Below, piece after piece: positions 32,199 through 40,587 of a stretch of 64,000 nt of DNA; positions within the stretch are counted from its first letter, which is position 1; each line of letters begins with the position of its first letter. Below the pieces are notes generated by a model that had not been told where the DNA came from, did no database searches, and saw only the letters and a list, made by a program, of their open reading frames with translations. The translations under genes and the position numbers were made by a program. Origin of the DNA: Nocardioides hwasunensis (GTDB lineage Bacteria > Actinomycetota > Actinomycetes > Propionibacteriales > Nocardioidaceae); contig NZ_JACXYY010000008.1 of NCBI RefSeq assembly GCF_014779665.1, positions 62,001-126,000 on the forward strand, in the 5' to 3' direction.

Positions 32199-32774
32199 TC
32201 AGATCTGCGTGCGGTGGAACCCCTGGAACGACCGGCTCGGCGTCGGCCCGCGCTGCCCCTGGTAGCGCGAGCCGTACTTCTCCGAGCCGTAGGGGTGCTC
32301 GCTCGGCGAGGAGAGCCGGAAGAAGCAGAACTGGCCGATCTTCATGCCCGGGTAGAGCTTGATCGGCAGGGTCGCGACATTGGCGAGCTCGAGGGTCACG
32401 TGGCCGGAGAACCCGGGGTCGACGAAGCCGGCCGTCGCGTGCGTCAGCAGGCCGAGCCGACCCAGGGACGACTTCCCCTCGACCCGCGCCGCGATGTCGT
32501 CGGGCAGCGACACCACCTCGTACGTCGAGCCGAGCACGAACTCCCCCGGATGCAGGATGAACGGCTCGTCGCCCTCCGGCTCCACCTCACGGGTCAGCTC
32601 GGACTGGTCGGCCGCCGGGTCGATGTGCGGGTAGCGGTGGTTCTCGAAGACCCGGAAGAACCGGTCGAGGCGTACGTCGACGCTCGAGGGCTGCATCATC
32701 TGCGGGTCCCACGGCTCCAGCGCGATCCGGCCGGCGTCGATCTCAGCGGTGATGTCGCGATCGGAGAGCAGCAC
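32199..32774 (-). CDS. dcd: dCTP deaminase (possibly bifunctional with dUTPase)
   Basis: Trimeric enzyme of 191 residues that deaminates dCTP to dUTP, supplying dTMP synthesis. Signatures: MLLSDRDI-like N-terminus, QPSSVDVRLDRFFRVFEN, the active-site region RVEGKSSLGRLGL and HATAGFVDPGFSGHVTLEL with the catalytic Glu, then KIGQFCFFRL. Many actinobacterial Dcd proteins also hydrolyse dUTP; whether this one does cannot be told with certainty. GTG 32774 gives the usual family length; the in-frame extension upstream crosses an intergenic repeat. It is divergent from the SGNH hydrolase gene, 100 bp apart. Confidence 0.96.
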   Translation of the reverse strand: MLLSDRDITAEIDAGRIALEPWDPQMMQPSSVDVRLDRFFRVFENHRYPHIDPAADQSELTREVEPEGDEPFILHPGEFVLGSTYEVVSLPDDIAARVEGKSSLGRLGLLTHATAGFVDPGFSGHVTLELANVATLPIKLYPGMKIGQFCFFRLSSPSEHPYGSEKYGSRYQGQRGPTPSRSFQGFHRTQI

Positions 32775-32817
32775 GCGGCCGACCCTAGCGGCCTTTCCCC
32801 CCGACGGGGTTGCCCGC

Positions 32818-32854
32818 TGGTTGAGCAGGGCGCCCTGGCGCCCGTGTCGAAACC
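32818..32854. repeat. Dispersed TGGTTGAGCAG...GTGTCGAAACC repeat, copy 1
   Basis: A 37-bp element beginning TGGTTGAGCAG and ending GTGTCGAAACC, with an internal GGCGCC-rich hairpin. It lies in the dcd / SGNH-hydrolase divergent gap, inside the likely hydrolase leader. A related copy is at 53377-53410. Elements of this type are abundant in intergenic regions of several actinobacterial genera. Confidence 0.65.
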
Positions 32855-32874
32855 GAGGACGCCACAATGTCCCG

Positions 32875-33648
32875 GTGACCTTCCACCGCTACGTCGCCCT
32901 GGGCGACTCCTTCACCGAGGGCGTCGGCGACCCCGACCCCTCGCGCCCCAACGGGTTGCGGGGCTGGGCCGACCGCGTCGCCGAGGTCCTCGCCCAGCAG
33001 ACCGACGACTTCGGCTATGCCAACCTCGCGATCCGCGGCCGCAAGCTCGGCCCCATCGTCGCCGAGCAGCTCGACGCCGCGATCGCGCTCGAGCCGGACC
33101 TCATCACCATTCACGGCGGCGGCAACGACGTGCTCCGCCCGCGCGTCGACGTCGATGCCCTCGCACGGACCTACGACGACGCGATCGCGCGCCTCTCGGC
33201 GACCGGGGCGCGCGTGGTCATGTTCACCGTCTACGACCCGGGCGGCAGCGGGATCTACGGCCCCGTCCGCGGCCGGATGGCCCTCTTCAACGAGTGGGTC
33301 CGCGAGATCGCCGACCGCCACGACGTGACGCTCGTCGACATGTGGCGGATGCGCGAGGTGGAGATCGATGCCGCCATGGACGCCGACCGCATGCACCTCA
33401 ACGCCTTCGGCCACTCCTACATCGCGCGCGCCGTGCTCGAGGAGCTCGGCGTCGACCACGGCCTCGAGCCCGTGGCCATCGACCCGCTGCCCGTCCTCGG
33501 CCGTCGCGACCAGTGGCGCGCCAACGCGCAGTGGACGCGTGAGTTCCTGGTGCCGTGGGTCCACCGCCGTCTCACCGGCCGCTCGTCGGGCGACACCGTC
33601 TCCGCCAAGCGCCCCCGTCTCTCCGGTATCTCCTCCGAGGTCTGGTAG
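32875..33648 (+). CDS. SGNH/GDSL-family hydrolase
   Basis: A 257-residue cytoplasmic esterase-type hydrolase. Block I: YVALGDSFTEGVGD (nucleophile Ser12 in GDS); block II Gly in NLAIRGRKLG; block III HGGGNDVLRP (Asn of the oxyanion hole); block V DRMHLNAFGHSYIA (Asp and catalytic His). All four SGNH blocks are present. GTG 32875 is the first start after the intergenic repeat. No signal peptide is seen, so it is not one of the secreted lipases. Substrate (lipid, acetylated carbohydrate or thioester) is unknown. It is followed 42 bp later by tRNA-Gly. Confidence 0.9.
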   Translation: MTFHRYVALGDSFTEGVGDPDPSRPNGLRGWADRVAEVLAQQTDDFGYANLAIRGRKLGPIVAEQLDAAIALEPDLITIHGGGNDVLRPRVDVDALARTYDDAIARLSATGARVVMFTVYDPGGSGIYGPVRGRMALFNEWVREIADRHDVTLVDMWRMREVEIDAAMDADRMHLNAFGHSYIARAVLEELGVDHGLEPVAIDPLPVLGRRDQWRANAQWTREFLVPWVHRRLTGRSSGDTVSAKRPRLSGISSEVW

Positions 33649-33690
33649 CACCATCCGGTATCGTTCGGCCCGCCGTCCCCGGACGGCTCT

Positions 33691-33766
33691 GCGGATGTAG
33701 CTCAGCTGGTAGAGCGCGACCTTCCCAAGGTCGATGTCGCGAGTTCGAATCTCGTCATCCGCTCCA
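33691..33766 (+). tRNA. tRNA-Gly (anticodon CCC)
   Basis: Complete cloverleaf with encoded CCA: acceptor GCGGATG/CATCCGC, D-stem GCTC/GAGC, anticodon stem CGACC/GGTCG enclosing TTCCCAA (anticodon CCC, reading GGG), T-arm GCGAG-TTCGAAT-CTCGT, discriminator T and CCA at 33764-33766. The 3' half is duplicated just downstream. Confidence 0.95.
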
Positions 33767-33880
33767 CGTGTGACGAACGCGCCGAGCGCGACGCTCTGCC
33801 CACCATCGATGTCGCGAGCTCGAATCTCGTCATCCGCTCCACGTGTGACGTACGCGCCGAGCGCGACGCCGGCCAGATAG
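33731..33880 (+). repeat. Tandem 75-bp duplication of the tRNA-Gly 3' half
   Basis: The segment from 33731 (end of the anticodon stem through CCA and about 30 bp beyond) is repeated at 33806 with one change in the T-arm (GAGTTCG to GAGCTCG), and the flank CGCCGAGCGCGACG recurs a third time near 33854. The second unit lacks acceptor 5' strand and D-arm, so it is a non-functional remnant. Duplicated tRNA 3' ends are typical of integration sites (attL/attR) after element loss, but no integrase remains. Confidence 0.7.
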
Positions 33881-33936
33881 TCCGCATCAAAGCTCGGGTG
33901 CTGGACTCGGTTCCCCCGGAAATCTGATGCGGACTA
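33878..33936. repeat. 12-bp perfect inverted repeat around a 35-bp spacer
   Basis: TAGTCCGCATCA (33878-33889) and its exact reverse complement (33925-33936) flank 35 bp. It lies directly downstream of the tRNA remnants and upstream of the secreted-peptidase gene. It could be a terminator, a mini mobile element end pair, or part of the integration scar. Confidence 0.5.
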
Positions 33937-34053
33937 CCGCGAGGCGGGCACGGGTCCACCCCTCCCGCTCGTGACGGTTGGGGCACTTGCGTCTTGTGGG
34001 GACAACGAGGACAGTGAGGCGATTGTTGTTTCTCGGATCGAGGTTCCCTCCCC

Positions 34054-35310
34054 ATGCCTGCCCTTCCCCGACTGCCGCGTGCCCTCGCGCACCAGATCTC
34101 CGGCGGCGCCACCGAGCGCCCGCTCTGGCGCCACCCGGCCACGATCGCGACCGCCGCGCTCGTCCTGACCCTCGGCGCAGCCCCGCTCCTGCCGAGCGGC
34201 GGTGACGACGAGCAGGAGGCGTTCGCGCCGACCGCCGAGAGGTCCGACGCGCCGCTGACGTCCGGGTCCACGATGGCCACCGTCGGCCGCGGCCGGGTGA
34301 CGCGCGCGATGCACGCGGAGATCGATCGCGTGGTGGCCGAGGGGGTCGCGCTCGACCGCGCCCGGGGACGTACGGCGACGGCGCGCGCGTCCGTGCGGTG
34401 CGCGAGGTTCGAGGGCCAGCGCTACTGCCTCGGGTTCGGCTGGACCCAGCAGTCCCGCGGCGCACTCGCGGCGCGCCTCGACGCCAGGCCGACGGCCGGA
34501 CGGGAGAGCACCGGCGACCTCGACGCCGACGGCCTGCTGGCCCGCGCGAGCGCCCGCACTCCTGCCGAGCGGGCCGACGCCGACCGCGCCGAGCTCACCG
34601 CAGCGGCGCAGGCCGTGGGCAAGGTGTGGCTGCTGCGCCACGAGATCCAGGGCGTCGACCTCCCCGCGGGCTTCACCGCCAGGCACCCCGAGCTCGACCT
34701 CGGCGTCAGCGAGGTCGACGCGAGAGGCGGCTTCGGCCAGAAGTACCCCCGCAGGTTCTCCATCCTCGAGGAGGAGCGCGCGCTCGCGCAGAACGAGACC
34801 TGGTGGTGCGGCCCGGCCGCGATGCAGGCCATCGGATGGAGCTCGCAGAAGACGCGGAAGAACCAGTCCTACTGGGCCCGCCGCCTCGGCACGACGACGG
34901 CCGGCACCGCGATCACCGACATGGTGCGCGTGGTCAACAACCAGACGCACTACGCCGACGAGGACCGCGCCGGCCCCTACGTCGTGCTCGACATCAGCGA
35001 CTTCACGTTCAAGCAGTGGTACCGCCTGATGATGCGCCACATCCACGACTACCGGGCGCCCGTCGTGCTCCACCCGGTACTGCTCAAGCAGTACTACCCC
35101 TACCTCGACGACGATGCGAGCGGCCACTTCCAGGTCGGCCGCGGCTTCGACCAGAACCCGAAGGGCAACCCCCAGCTCGGCTACTTCGAGCCGTGGGACC
35201 AGTCGAAGTTCGACCCCAGCGAGCCGCGGATCGGCCGCGTCCAGTGGCGCAACGCCTACCGCTCCTACCGCGCCAACCAGGCCCACTTCCAGCACAACGT
35301 CGGGGTCTGA
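34054..35310 (+). CDS. Secreted C39-like (papain-fold) cysteine peptidase candidate
   Basis: A 418-residue protein with an N-terminal signal/anchor (hydrophobic ATIATAALVLTLGAAPLLP, about residues 30-48). A long helical prodomain-like region follows to about 225. The C-terminal domain resembles peptidase C39-like enzymes: Gln and Cys in LAQNETWWCGPAAMQAIGW (oxyanion Gln about 247, nucleophile Cys about 252) and His in DDDASGHFQVGRGFD, followed by an FEPWDQSKFDPSEP segment. ATG 34054. It is followed one base after its stop by a lipoprotein gene, so the two are co-transcribed. Catalytic activity and substrate are inferred from motif order. Confidence 0.72.
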   Translation: MPALPRLPRALAHQISGGATERPLWRHPATIATAALVLTLGAAPLLPSGGDDEQEAFAPTAERSDAPLTSGSTMATVGRGRVTRAMHAEIDRVVAEGVALDRARGRTATARASVRCARFEGQRYCLGFGWTQQSRGALAARLDARPTAGRESTGDLDADGLLARASARTPAERADADRAELTAAAQAVGKVWLLRHEIQGVDLPAGFTARHPELDLGVSEVDARGGFGQKYPRRFSILEEERALAQNETWWCGPAAMQAIGWSSQKTRKNQSYWARRLGTTTAGTAITDMVRVVNNQTHYADEDRAGPYVVLDISDFTFKQWYRLMMRHIHDYRAPVVLHPVLLKQYYPYLDDDASGHFQVGRGFDQNPKGNPQLGYFEPWDQSKFDPSEPRIGRVQWRNAYRSYRANQAHFQHNVGV

Positions 35311-35311
35311 C

Positions 35312-36421
35312 ATGCAGATACGTACGACGATCGCGCTGGCGCTGCTGGTCACGCTGGCCGCCTGCGGCACCGACGACGCCACGCCCGGACCCGACCGCGG
35401 CAGTCCGTCGAGCAGCTCGAGCGACGCGACGAGCGACCCCACGGGCGGAGCATCCGGCGGCCCCCGCGACGACCCGACCGTGGTCGAGCCGGCCGAGGCG
35501 CTCCTGACGTGGCAGGACACCGGCGCGGAGGCGGGCGCCCCCCTGGTGAAGGGCCCGGCGTGGGAGGCGAGGTCCGGCGCGGACCGCACGAAGGTCGCGC
35601 TGACCGACGGTGATCGGACCGTCACCATCGACGCCGGCAGCGGCCGCACGGTCTCCGAGGTCCTGATGAGCGAGGACTGGGCGGTCGTCGTGCGCCAGGA
35701 CGAGGCCGAGACGGAGCCCAGCGAGGTCGCGACCGTCGACCTGGCGACCGGCGAGCAGGGCACGGTCGTCACACCACCGGCGGCCAGCGGCGGCTCGTGG
35801 GCGCTCACCGGCGGCGACCTCTACTACCCGACCTTCGGCGACGACCGGGCCTACTGCCTGGCCACCTCCGCGCTGGCCGACAGCAACGGCGAGGACGGCT
35901 GGTGCGCGCCGGCGAGGTCCGGCTTCTCGGGCCTCACCGCCAGCGAGCTGGGCGTCGGGATCATGACCTTCGACGACGCCCGCCCGGTCGCCTGCCGCAC
36001 GGTGAACCTCCTCGACGACGCCGGTGTGCCGCAGCCGGTCGACGGACCGACCGACTGCCTCGGGTGGGACGTCGCAGCGGCGTACGACGGCTACGTCTGG
36101 TCGGAGGTCGCGAAGCCGCGCCGCCAGGAGGAGGCCCACTTCTACGCCTCCGCCTACGGCGCCTACCTCGACCTCGGGCCCGGCACCACCGGCACCCTGA
36201 CGCCGTGCGGCGACTCGGTCTTCTTCGTCCGCGACCCCCAGGGGGGCGACGAGCCGGCCCGCCTGATGCGCTGGACGGCCGACCACACCCTGGAGATCGC
36301 CTACGAGTCCGCCTCCACCGGCAACGCCTTCCTCGGCGAGCCGGCCTGCGCCGGCGGCGTCGTCACGCTCTCGTCCTTCGGCGACGAGGGTGACGAGCAG
36401 GTGTGGGCGCCCGTCGCCTAA
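35312..36421 (+). CDS. Secreted lipoprotein of unknown function
   Basis: A 369-residue lipoprotein: signal peptide MQIRTTIALALLVTLAAC with lipobox LAAC (Cys18), then a Ser/Gly/Asp-rich linker (about 20-55) and a beta-rich domain of about 310 residues containing six Cys that could form disulfides and repeated DG/DW turns, compatible with a small beta-propeller. No catalytic motif is recognised. ATG 35312 lies one base after the stop of the C39-like gene, so the lipoprotein may be its membrane-anchored partner. Confidence 0.82.
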   Translation: MQIRTTIALALLVTLAACGTDDATPGPDRGSPSSSSSDATSDPTGGASGGPRDDPTVVEPAEALLTWQDTGAEAGAPLVKGPAWEARSGADRTKVALTDGDRTVTIDAGSGRTVSEVLMSEDWAVVVRQDEAETEPSEVATVDLATGEQGTVVTPPAASGGSWALTGGDLYYPTFGDDRAYCLATSALADSNGEDGWCAPARSGFSGLTASELGVGIMTFDDARPVACRTVNLLDDAGVPQPVDGPTDCLGWDVAAAYDGYVWSEVAKPRRQEEAHFYASAYGAYLDLGPGTTGTLTPCGDSVFFVRDPQGGDEPARLMRWTADHTLEIAYESASTGNAFLGEPACAGGVVTLSSFGDEGDEQVWAPVA

Positions 36422-36431
36422 CGTTCGAGGG

Positions 36432-37070
36432 GTGAGCTTCACCGGATTCCCCGTCGCTGCGCTCGACTTCTACGACGACCTCGAGATGGACAACACCAAG
36501 TCCTTCTGGGAGGCGCACAAGGCCGTCTACCAGGAGTCGGTCGCCGCGCCGATGAAGGCGCTGATGGCCGAGCTCGAGCCGGAGTTCGGCGCCCCGAAGG
36601 TCTTCCGCCCCTACCGCGACGTGCGGTTCGCGAAGGACAAGACGCCCTACAAGACCCACCAGGGTGCGTTCGTCGCCGCGGGGCCGGCGACCGGCTGGTA
36701 CTTCGAGATCGCCCCGCGCGGCACCCGCGTCGGCGCCGGCTTCTACGACGCGGACGGCCGACGGCTCGCCGCGATCCGTGAGGCGATGGCCGACGACAAG
36801 ACCGGCAAGGCGCTCGACCGACTGCTGAGGCGGCTCGAGAAGGACGGCTTCGAGGTCGGCGGCGACCAGCTCAAGACCTCGCCCCGCGGCTACGACACCG
36901 ACCATCCGCGCATCCACCTGCTGCGGCACAAGCAGCTCTTCGTCGGCCGCTCCTACGGCTTCGAGGCCGACGCGATCGGCGCCGGTCTCGTCGACCGGGT
37001 CCGCGAGGACTGGCGCTCACTCAAGCCCCTGGTGAGCTGGTTGCAGGCCGTCGAGGTCGAGCGGCCGTGA
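36432..37070 (+). CDS. DUF2461 domain protein
   Basis: A 212-residue soluble protein of the DUF2461 family. Family landmarks: FTGFPVAALDFYDDLEMDN near the start, WEAHKAVYQESVAAP, FRPYRDVRFAKDKTPYKTH near residue 60, and YFEIAPRGTRVGAGFYD. Function of the family is unknown. GTG 36432 starts 10 bp after the lipoprotein stop, and the stop overlaps the GTG of the HAD hydrolase, so it is part of a four-gene run (C39-like, lipoprotein, DUF2461, HAD). Confidence 0.9.
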   Translation: MSFTGFPVAALDFYDDLEMDNTKSFWEAHKAVYQESVAAPMKALMAELEPEFGAPKVFRPYRDVRFAKDKTPYKTHQGAFVAAGPATGWYFEIAPRGTRVGAGFYDADGRRLAAIREAMADDKTGKALDRLLRRLEKDGFEVGGDQLKTSPRGYDTDHPRIHLLRHKQLFVGRSYGFEADAIGAGLVDRVREDWRSLKPLVSWLQAVEVERP

Positions 37071-37741
37071 TCGTCACCTTCGACCTGTTCAGCGCGCTCA
37101 CCGACACCCGCAGCGGGGCCGGACGCACGTTCTCCGGCATCGCGGCCGAGCGCGGCTGGAGCCAGTCCGGCACGGAGCTTTACGACGCCTGGGACGACCA
37201 CAACAAGGCGCTCCAGCGCGACGCGCGAGCGCCGACGACGTTCCGGGACGTCTCTCGCGCCGCCCTCGTCGCGGCGTACGCCGACCTCGGCCTCGACGCC
37301 GCGCTCGCGCCGGCCGACCTCGTCCGCCTGCATGAGACGGTCCCCGACTGGCCGCTGTGGCCCGACGTCGAGGCGGGTGTCGCCGCGGTCGAAGCGATCG
37401 GACACGTGACGGCGGTCGGGCTGCTCTCCAACGTCGACGACGACCTCGCCCGGCTCACCCGTGCCCACGCCCTCGTCGACCCCGACCTGGTGCTCAGCTC
37501 GCAGCGCCTCGGCGCCTTCAAGCCGAGCCCGGAGATCTACACCCGTGCGGTGACGGCCGTCGCGCCGGAGCCGCTCGTGCACGTCGCCGCCTCCGCGCGG
37601 GACGTACGCGGTGCGCTCGAGGCCGGCATCACCGCGGTGCGGCTCGCGCGACCCGGGCACGTCGTGGACGCGACAGGTCCGCGGCCCCCGCACGAGGTGC
37701 AGGACGCCGCGGACCTGGCCGGCGTGATCGCGCGCCTGTAG
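37067..37741 (+). CDS. HAD-superfamily hydrolase (haloacid-dehalogenase type II-like)
   Basis: A 224-residue HAD hydrolase. Motif I is FDLFSALTD at residues 5-13 (nucleophile Asp5; the +2 residue is Phe, as in dehalogenase-like members, so a phosphatase role is less sure). Motif II is LLSNVDDD, motif III lysine in LGAFKPSPEIY, motif IV region VAASARDVRGALEAG. GTG 37067 overlaps the DUF2461 stop (GTGA). Substrate unknown; possibilities are 2-haloacid dehalogenation or small-molecule dephosphorylation. It converges on the matC-like gene with 4 bp between stops. Confidence 0.85.
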   Translation: MIVTFDLFSALTDTRSGAGRTFSGIAAERGWSQSGTELYDAWDDHNKALQRDARAPTTFRDVSRAALVAAYADLGLDAALAPADLVRLHETVPDWPLWPDVEAGVAAVEAIGHVTAVGLLSNVDDDLARLTRAHALVDPDLVLSSQRLGAFKPSPEIYTRAVTAVAPEPLVHVAASARDVRGALEAGITAVRLARPGHVVDATGPRPPHEVQDAADLAGVIARL

Positions 37742-37745
37742 GGCC

Positions 37746-39104
37746 TCAGACGGTCGGCACGACCAGCACGGCCCAGGCGACGACCGGTGCCACGACGACG
37801 ATCGACATGCCCCACTGCATGAGGCGCTTGAAGACCATCTCGCGCTGGTCGGGTTCGGCGTTGGCGACCACGAGGGCGCCGTTGGTGGAGAACGGGCTGC
37901 AGTCGACGACCGAGCTCGAGATCGCCAGCGCGGCGATCAGGCCGATGGCGCTGACCTGGTCGGTGAGCAGGAACGGCACCGCCAGCGGGATGAGCGCGCC
38001 GATGATGCCGGTCGTGGAGGCGAAGGCCGAGACCACCGCACCGATCAGGCAGATCAGGACGGCCGCGACGAGCGGGGCGCCGACGTTGGCCACGCCGTCG
38101 CCGAGCCAGTCGACGACACCCTGGTTCTGCAGGAGCGTCACGTAGGTCACGATGCCGCCGATGAGGAGCACGGTGCCCCAGCTGATCTTCTCGACCGCAC
38201 CCTTGGCCGAGGCCGGGAAGGCCAGGGTCAGCGCGACGGCGATGGTGAGGGCGGTGAAGCCCACGTCGAGGTCGAAGCCGAGCGCGCCGACCATCAGCGC
38301 CACCAGCCCGACGAGGGTCACGATGCGCTGCGGGTTGAGCTTGCTCGGGTCGTCGGCGTCCGAGGACGCCGCGACGGAGCGCTTCGCCTCGACCGCGGAG
38401 TGCGGGGTGCCGCCGCTGCCACCAGAGCGCGTGGCGGCGTACGACGCCTGCTCGGCCTCGGCACCCATGGCCGCGACCTGGACGTCCTCACGTCCGCGGG
38501 CGATGAGCGCCCGGCCGCCGAAGGCGACGTAGGTGACGACGGCGATCAGCGTCGCGGCGAGGAACGTCGAGAAGAACAGGAACGTCTGGCTGCCCGGCAG
38601 GTCGTTGCTCTCGACGACGCCGTTGGTGATCGAGCCGAAGATGCCGATCGGCGAGAAGCTGCCGGCGGTCGCGCCCTGCACCACCATCATCCCCATCATC
38701 ACCGGGTGGATCTGATAGCGCACCGCGAAGCCCATCGCGACGGGCGCCACGATCGCGACGGCGGCCGGGCTGACCGCACCGATCGCGGTGACGATCGCGC
38801 AGACCAGGAACATCGCCCACGGGACGAGCGCCACGCGCCCGCCCACCGCGCGTACGGAGCCGTGCACGATCCAGTCGACCGTGCCGTTGTTCTTGGCGAG
38901 CGCGAACAGGTAGGTCACCCCGACCAGGATCACGAAGAGCCCGCTCGGGAAGCCGGCGAGGACGTCGTCGGTGGTCGCGTCGTAGACCGCGAGCCCGACG
39001 ATGAACGACGCCACGAGCGCCAACGCGCCCATGTTGACGCCACGCACGGTGGCGACGAGGAAGACGATCACGAGGACCGCGAGGGAGATCAGTTCGTGTG
39101 ACAC
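37746..39104 (-). CDS. MatC-type dicarboxylate/malonate permease
   Basis: A 452-residue polytopic permease of the SLC13/ion-transporter superfamily with the MatC N-terminal domain. About 11-12 hydrophobic helices are seen, with a cytoplasmic polar loop around residues 225-270. Signatures: TVRGVNMGALALVASFIVG at the N-terminus, NNGTVDWIVHG, GAVSPAAVAIVAPV, and the mirror segment ASTTGIIGALIPLAVP. GTG 39104 has AAGGA upstream. It is divergent from a GntR regulator, the typical layout of malonate/dicarboxylate uptake loci (matC/matR), but no malonyl-CoA synthetase or decarboxylase gene is adjacent, so the substrate is open. Confidence 0.86.
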   Translation of the reverse strand: MSHELISLAVLVIVFLVATVRGVNMGALALVASFIVGLAVYDATTDDVLAGFPSGLFVILVGVTYLFALAKNNGTVDWIVHGSVRAVGGRVALVPWAMFLVCAIVTAIGAVSPAAVAIVAPVAMGFAVRYQIHPVMMGMMVVQGATAGSFSPIGIFGSITNGVVESNDLPGSQTFLFFSTFLAATLIAVVTYVAFGGRALIARGREDVQVAAMGAEAEQASYAATRSGGSGGTPHSAVEAKRSVAASSDADDPSKLNPQRIVTLVGLVALMVGALGFDLDVGFTALTIAVALTLAFPASAKGAVEKISWGTVLLIGGIVTYVTLLQNQGVVDWLGDGVANVGAPLVAAVLICLIGAVVSAFASTTGIIGALIPLAVPFLLTDQVSAIGLIAALAISSSVVDCSPFSTNGALVVANAEPDQREMVFKRLMQWGMSIVVVAPVVAWAVLVVPTV

Positions 39105-39167
39105 AGGGAGTCCTTGCCGGTGGGGGCGTGGGGCCGTGACGACCGCCATGTGACGTGGATCATGCCA

Positions 39168-39214
39168 GTGGCTAGGCCACCTAGCAACCGGGCCACAGTG
39201 CCACTAGGGTGGAC
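39168..39214. promoter_or_regulatory. CTAG-rich operator region of the matC/GntR divergent promoter
   Basis: GTGGCTAGGCCAC (39168-39180) is a perfect 5-3-5 inverted repeat. CTAG, rare in such DNA, occurs three times in 36 bp (39172, 39181, 39204), each beside a CCAC or GTGG. The cluster lies just before the GntR ATG and about 65-110 bp before matC, so it is a good candidate for the GntR protein's own operator. Confidence 0.55.
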
Positions 39215-39216
39215 CC

Positions 39217-39834
39217 ATGCCCGAGCAGCCCTCGCGGAACCTGCCACCGCTGCGGCGCGAGCGCCTCTACGAGAGCCTCGCTGCGCACATCTCCGACTTC
39301 ATCGAGGCACAGGGCCTCGTGGGCGGCGACCGGCTCCCGCCCGAGCGCCAGCTTGCGGCCGATCTCGGCGTCAGCCGTGCCACGCTTTCCCGCGCCCTCG
39401 CCTCCCTCGAGACCCGCGGCCGGATCGAGGTCCGCCACGGCGTCGGTGCGCTCGTCCGCGACGTCGACGGCGGCACCGACTCGCGCCTCCAGGAGCGCGT
39501 CGACACCCAGCCGCAGTCGGAGGTCGCCGTCGCCCGCGAGTCGATGCTCGCCGGTCTGGCGCGTGCTGCCGCCGTGCACCCCAACGCCTCGCTGCGGCTG
39601 GCCATGCTCGCCGACGACGGGCGTCCCCGCAGCTTCGAGCACACGTGGCGGTGCGTACGCCGCCTCGCCGACTCGCCGCTCCTCGTCGACCTCGACGACC
39701 TGCTCGCCGACAAGGCGCCCCCGCCGGCCGACTCGACCGCCTTGCGTCAGTCGCTCGACGTGCTCGCCGAGGCGGTCATCCGCGGCGACGCGAGCGCGGC
39801 CGCGACCGCGTGCGCCGGGATGCTCGCCGGCTGA
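39217..39834 (+). CDS. GntR-family transcriptional regulator
   Basis: A 205-residue regulator with an N-terminal GntR winged helix (residues about 12-78: LYESLAAHISDFIEAQ, GGDRLPPERQLAADLGVSRATLSRAL, LETRGRIEVRHGVGALV) and a C-terminal helical FCD-like domain that is shorter than in typical FadR-type members. ATG 39217. It is divergent from the MatC-like permease and probably controls it through the CTAG-rich sites between them, with a dicarboxylate such as malonate as likely effector. The C-terminal domain lacks an obvious three-His metal site. Confidence 0.88.
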   Translation: MPEQPSRNLPPLRRERLYESLAAHISDFIEAQGLVGGDRLPPERQLAADLGVSRATLSRALASLETRGRIEVRHGVGALVRDVDGGTDSRLQERVDTQPQSEVAVARESMLAGLARAAAVHPNASLRLAMLADDGRPRSFEHTWRCVRRLADSPLLVDLDDLLADKAPPPADSTALRQSLDVLAEAVIRGDASAAATACAGMLAG

Positions 39835-39837
39835 ACC

Positions 39838-40578
39838 TCAGTCGAACCAGACCTCGCTGGTGGCGACCGCGGTGAGCTGGTCGGTCGCGAGCGGGGGCTG
39901 CGGCGCCAGCGGCGGCGAGTCCTTCCCGGTCGCGGCGTTGCAGGAGGTCGCGGACACGACGTAGCCGTGGCGGTAGGCGCTGACGCCCTGGCAGGTGACG
40001 CCGTCCGCCAGCGTCGGCCCCCACGTCAGCTGGACCGTGCCATCGGGCAGCGCGGCGCAGGATCCCCCGAGGTGCGCGTTGATCTCCTCGCACCGACCGA
40101 CCGTCACGAGCTGGTTGAGCTGGAGACTGACCGCGGTCTCCATCCCGTCGTAGGGGAAGTAGGCGATCCTCTCCTCCGAGCCCCCCACCACGGTGTCGGT
40201 GGGGCGCGGCGGGGCGGCGAGCCCGGTGCCGAGGATGCCGTCGACCATCCCGGCGATGGCGGCCGGCCCGAAGTCCGCGAGCGCCCGCTCGGTCGCGGCG
40301 GGCGGGGGTGCCTCGACCACCGATCCCGCGGTCGACGGCTCCCGCGCGATGTCGGCCTCCCGGACGCTGTCCGGACCGTCCGCCCGGGGCACGACGACCG
40401 CCAGGGTGCCGATGACGCCGAACACGGCGGCCGAGGCGACCGTCGTGCCGATCCGGGTGCGGCGCTGGCGCGAGCGGCCGCGGGAGACGCCGCCGCGGAC
40501 GAGGCGGTCGATGTCGGGGGCGAGGTCGTCGCTGGCGCGACGCAGGAGGTCGGTGACGCCGAGGTCGGGGCTGGGCAT
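39838..40578 (-). CDS. Single-pass membrane protein co-transcribed with a SigE-family sigma factor
   Basis: A 246-residue protein: cytoplasmic N-terminus with LGVTDLLRRASDDLAPDIDRLV, a basic RGRSRQRRTR before one TM helix (about 43-62), and an extracytoplasmic domain with three Cys (GRCEEINAH, GSCAALP and ATSCNAATG). GAGGAG spans the sigma stop, and the start is 9 bp downstream of it. This is the position and topology of an anti-sigma factor or sigma-linked sensor, though no zinc-binding ZAS motif (HxxxCxxC) is present. The extracellular domain is unrecognised. Confidence 0.75.
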   Translation of the reverse strand: MPSPDLGVTDLLRRASDDLAPDIDRLVRGGVSRGRSRQRRTRIGTTVASAAVFGVIGTLAVVVPRADGPDSVREADIAREPSTAGSVVEAPPPAATERALADFGPAAIAGMVDGILGTGLAAPPRPTDTVVGGSEERIAYFPYDGMETAVSLQLNQLVTVGRCEEINAHLGGSCAALPDGTVQLTWGPTLADGVTCQGVSAYRHGYVVSATSCNAATGKDSPPLAPQPPLATDQLTAVATSEVWFD

Positions 40579-40587
40579 GGGGGCTCC

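Noticed and set aside
33691..33936. A second functional tRNA-Gly
   Set aside because: The second unit lacks the 5' acceptor strand and D-arm, so it cannot fold as a tRNA.
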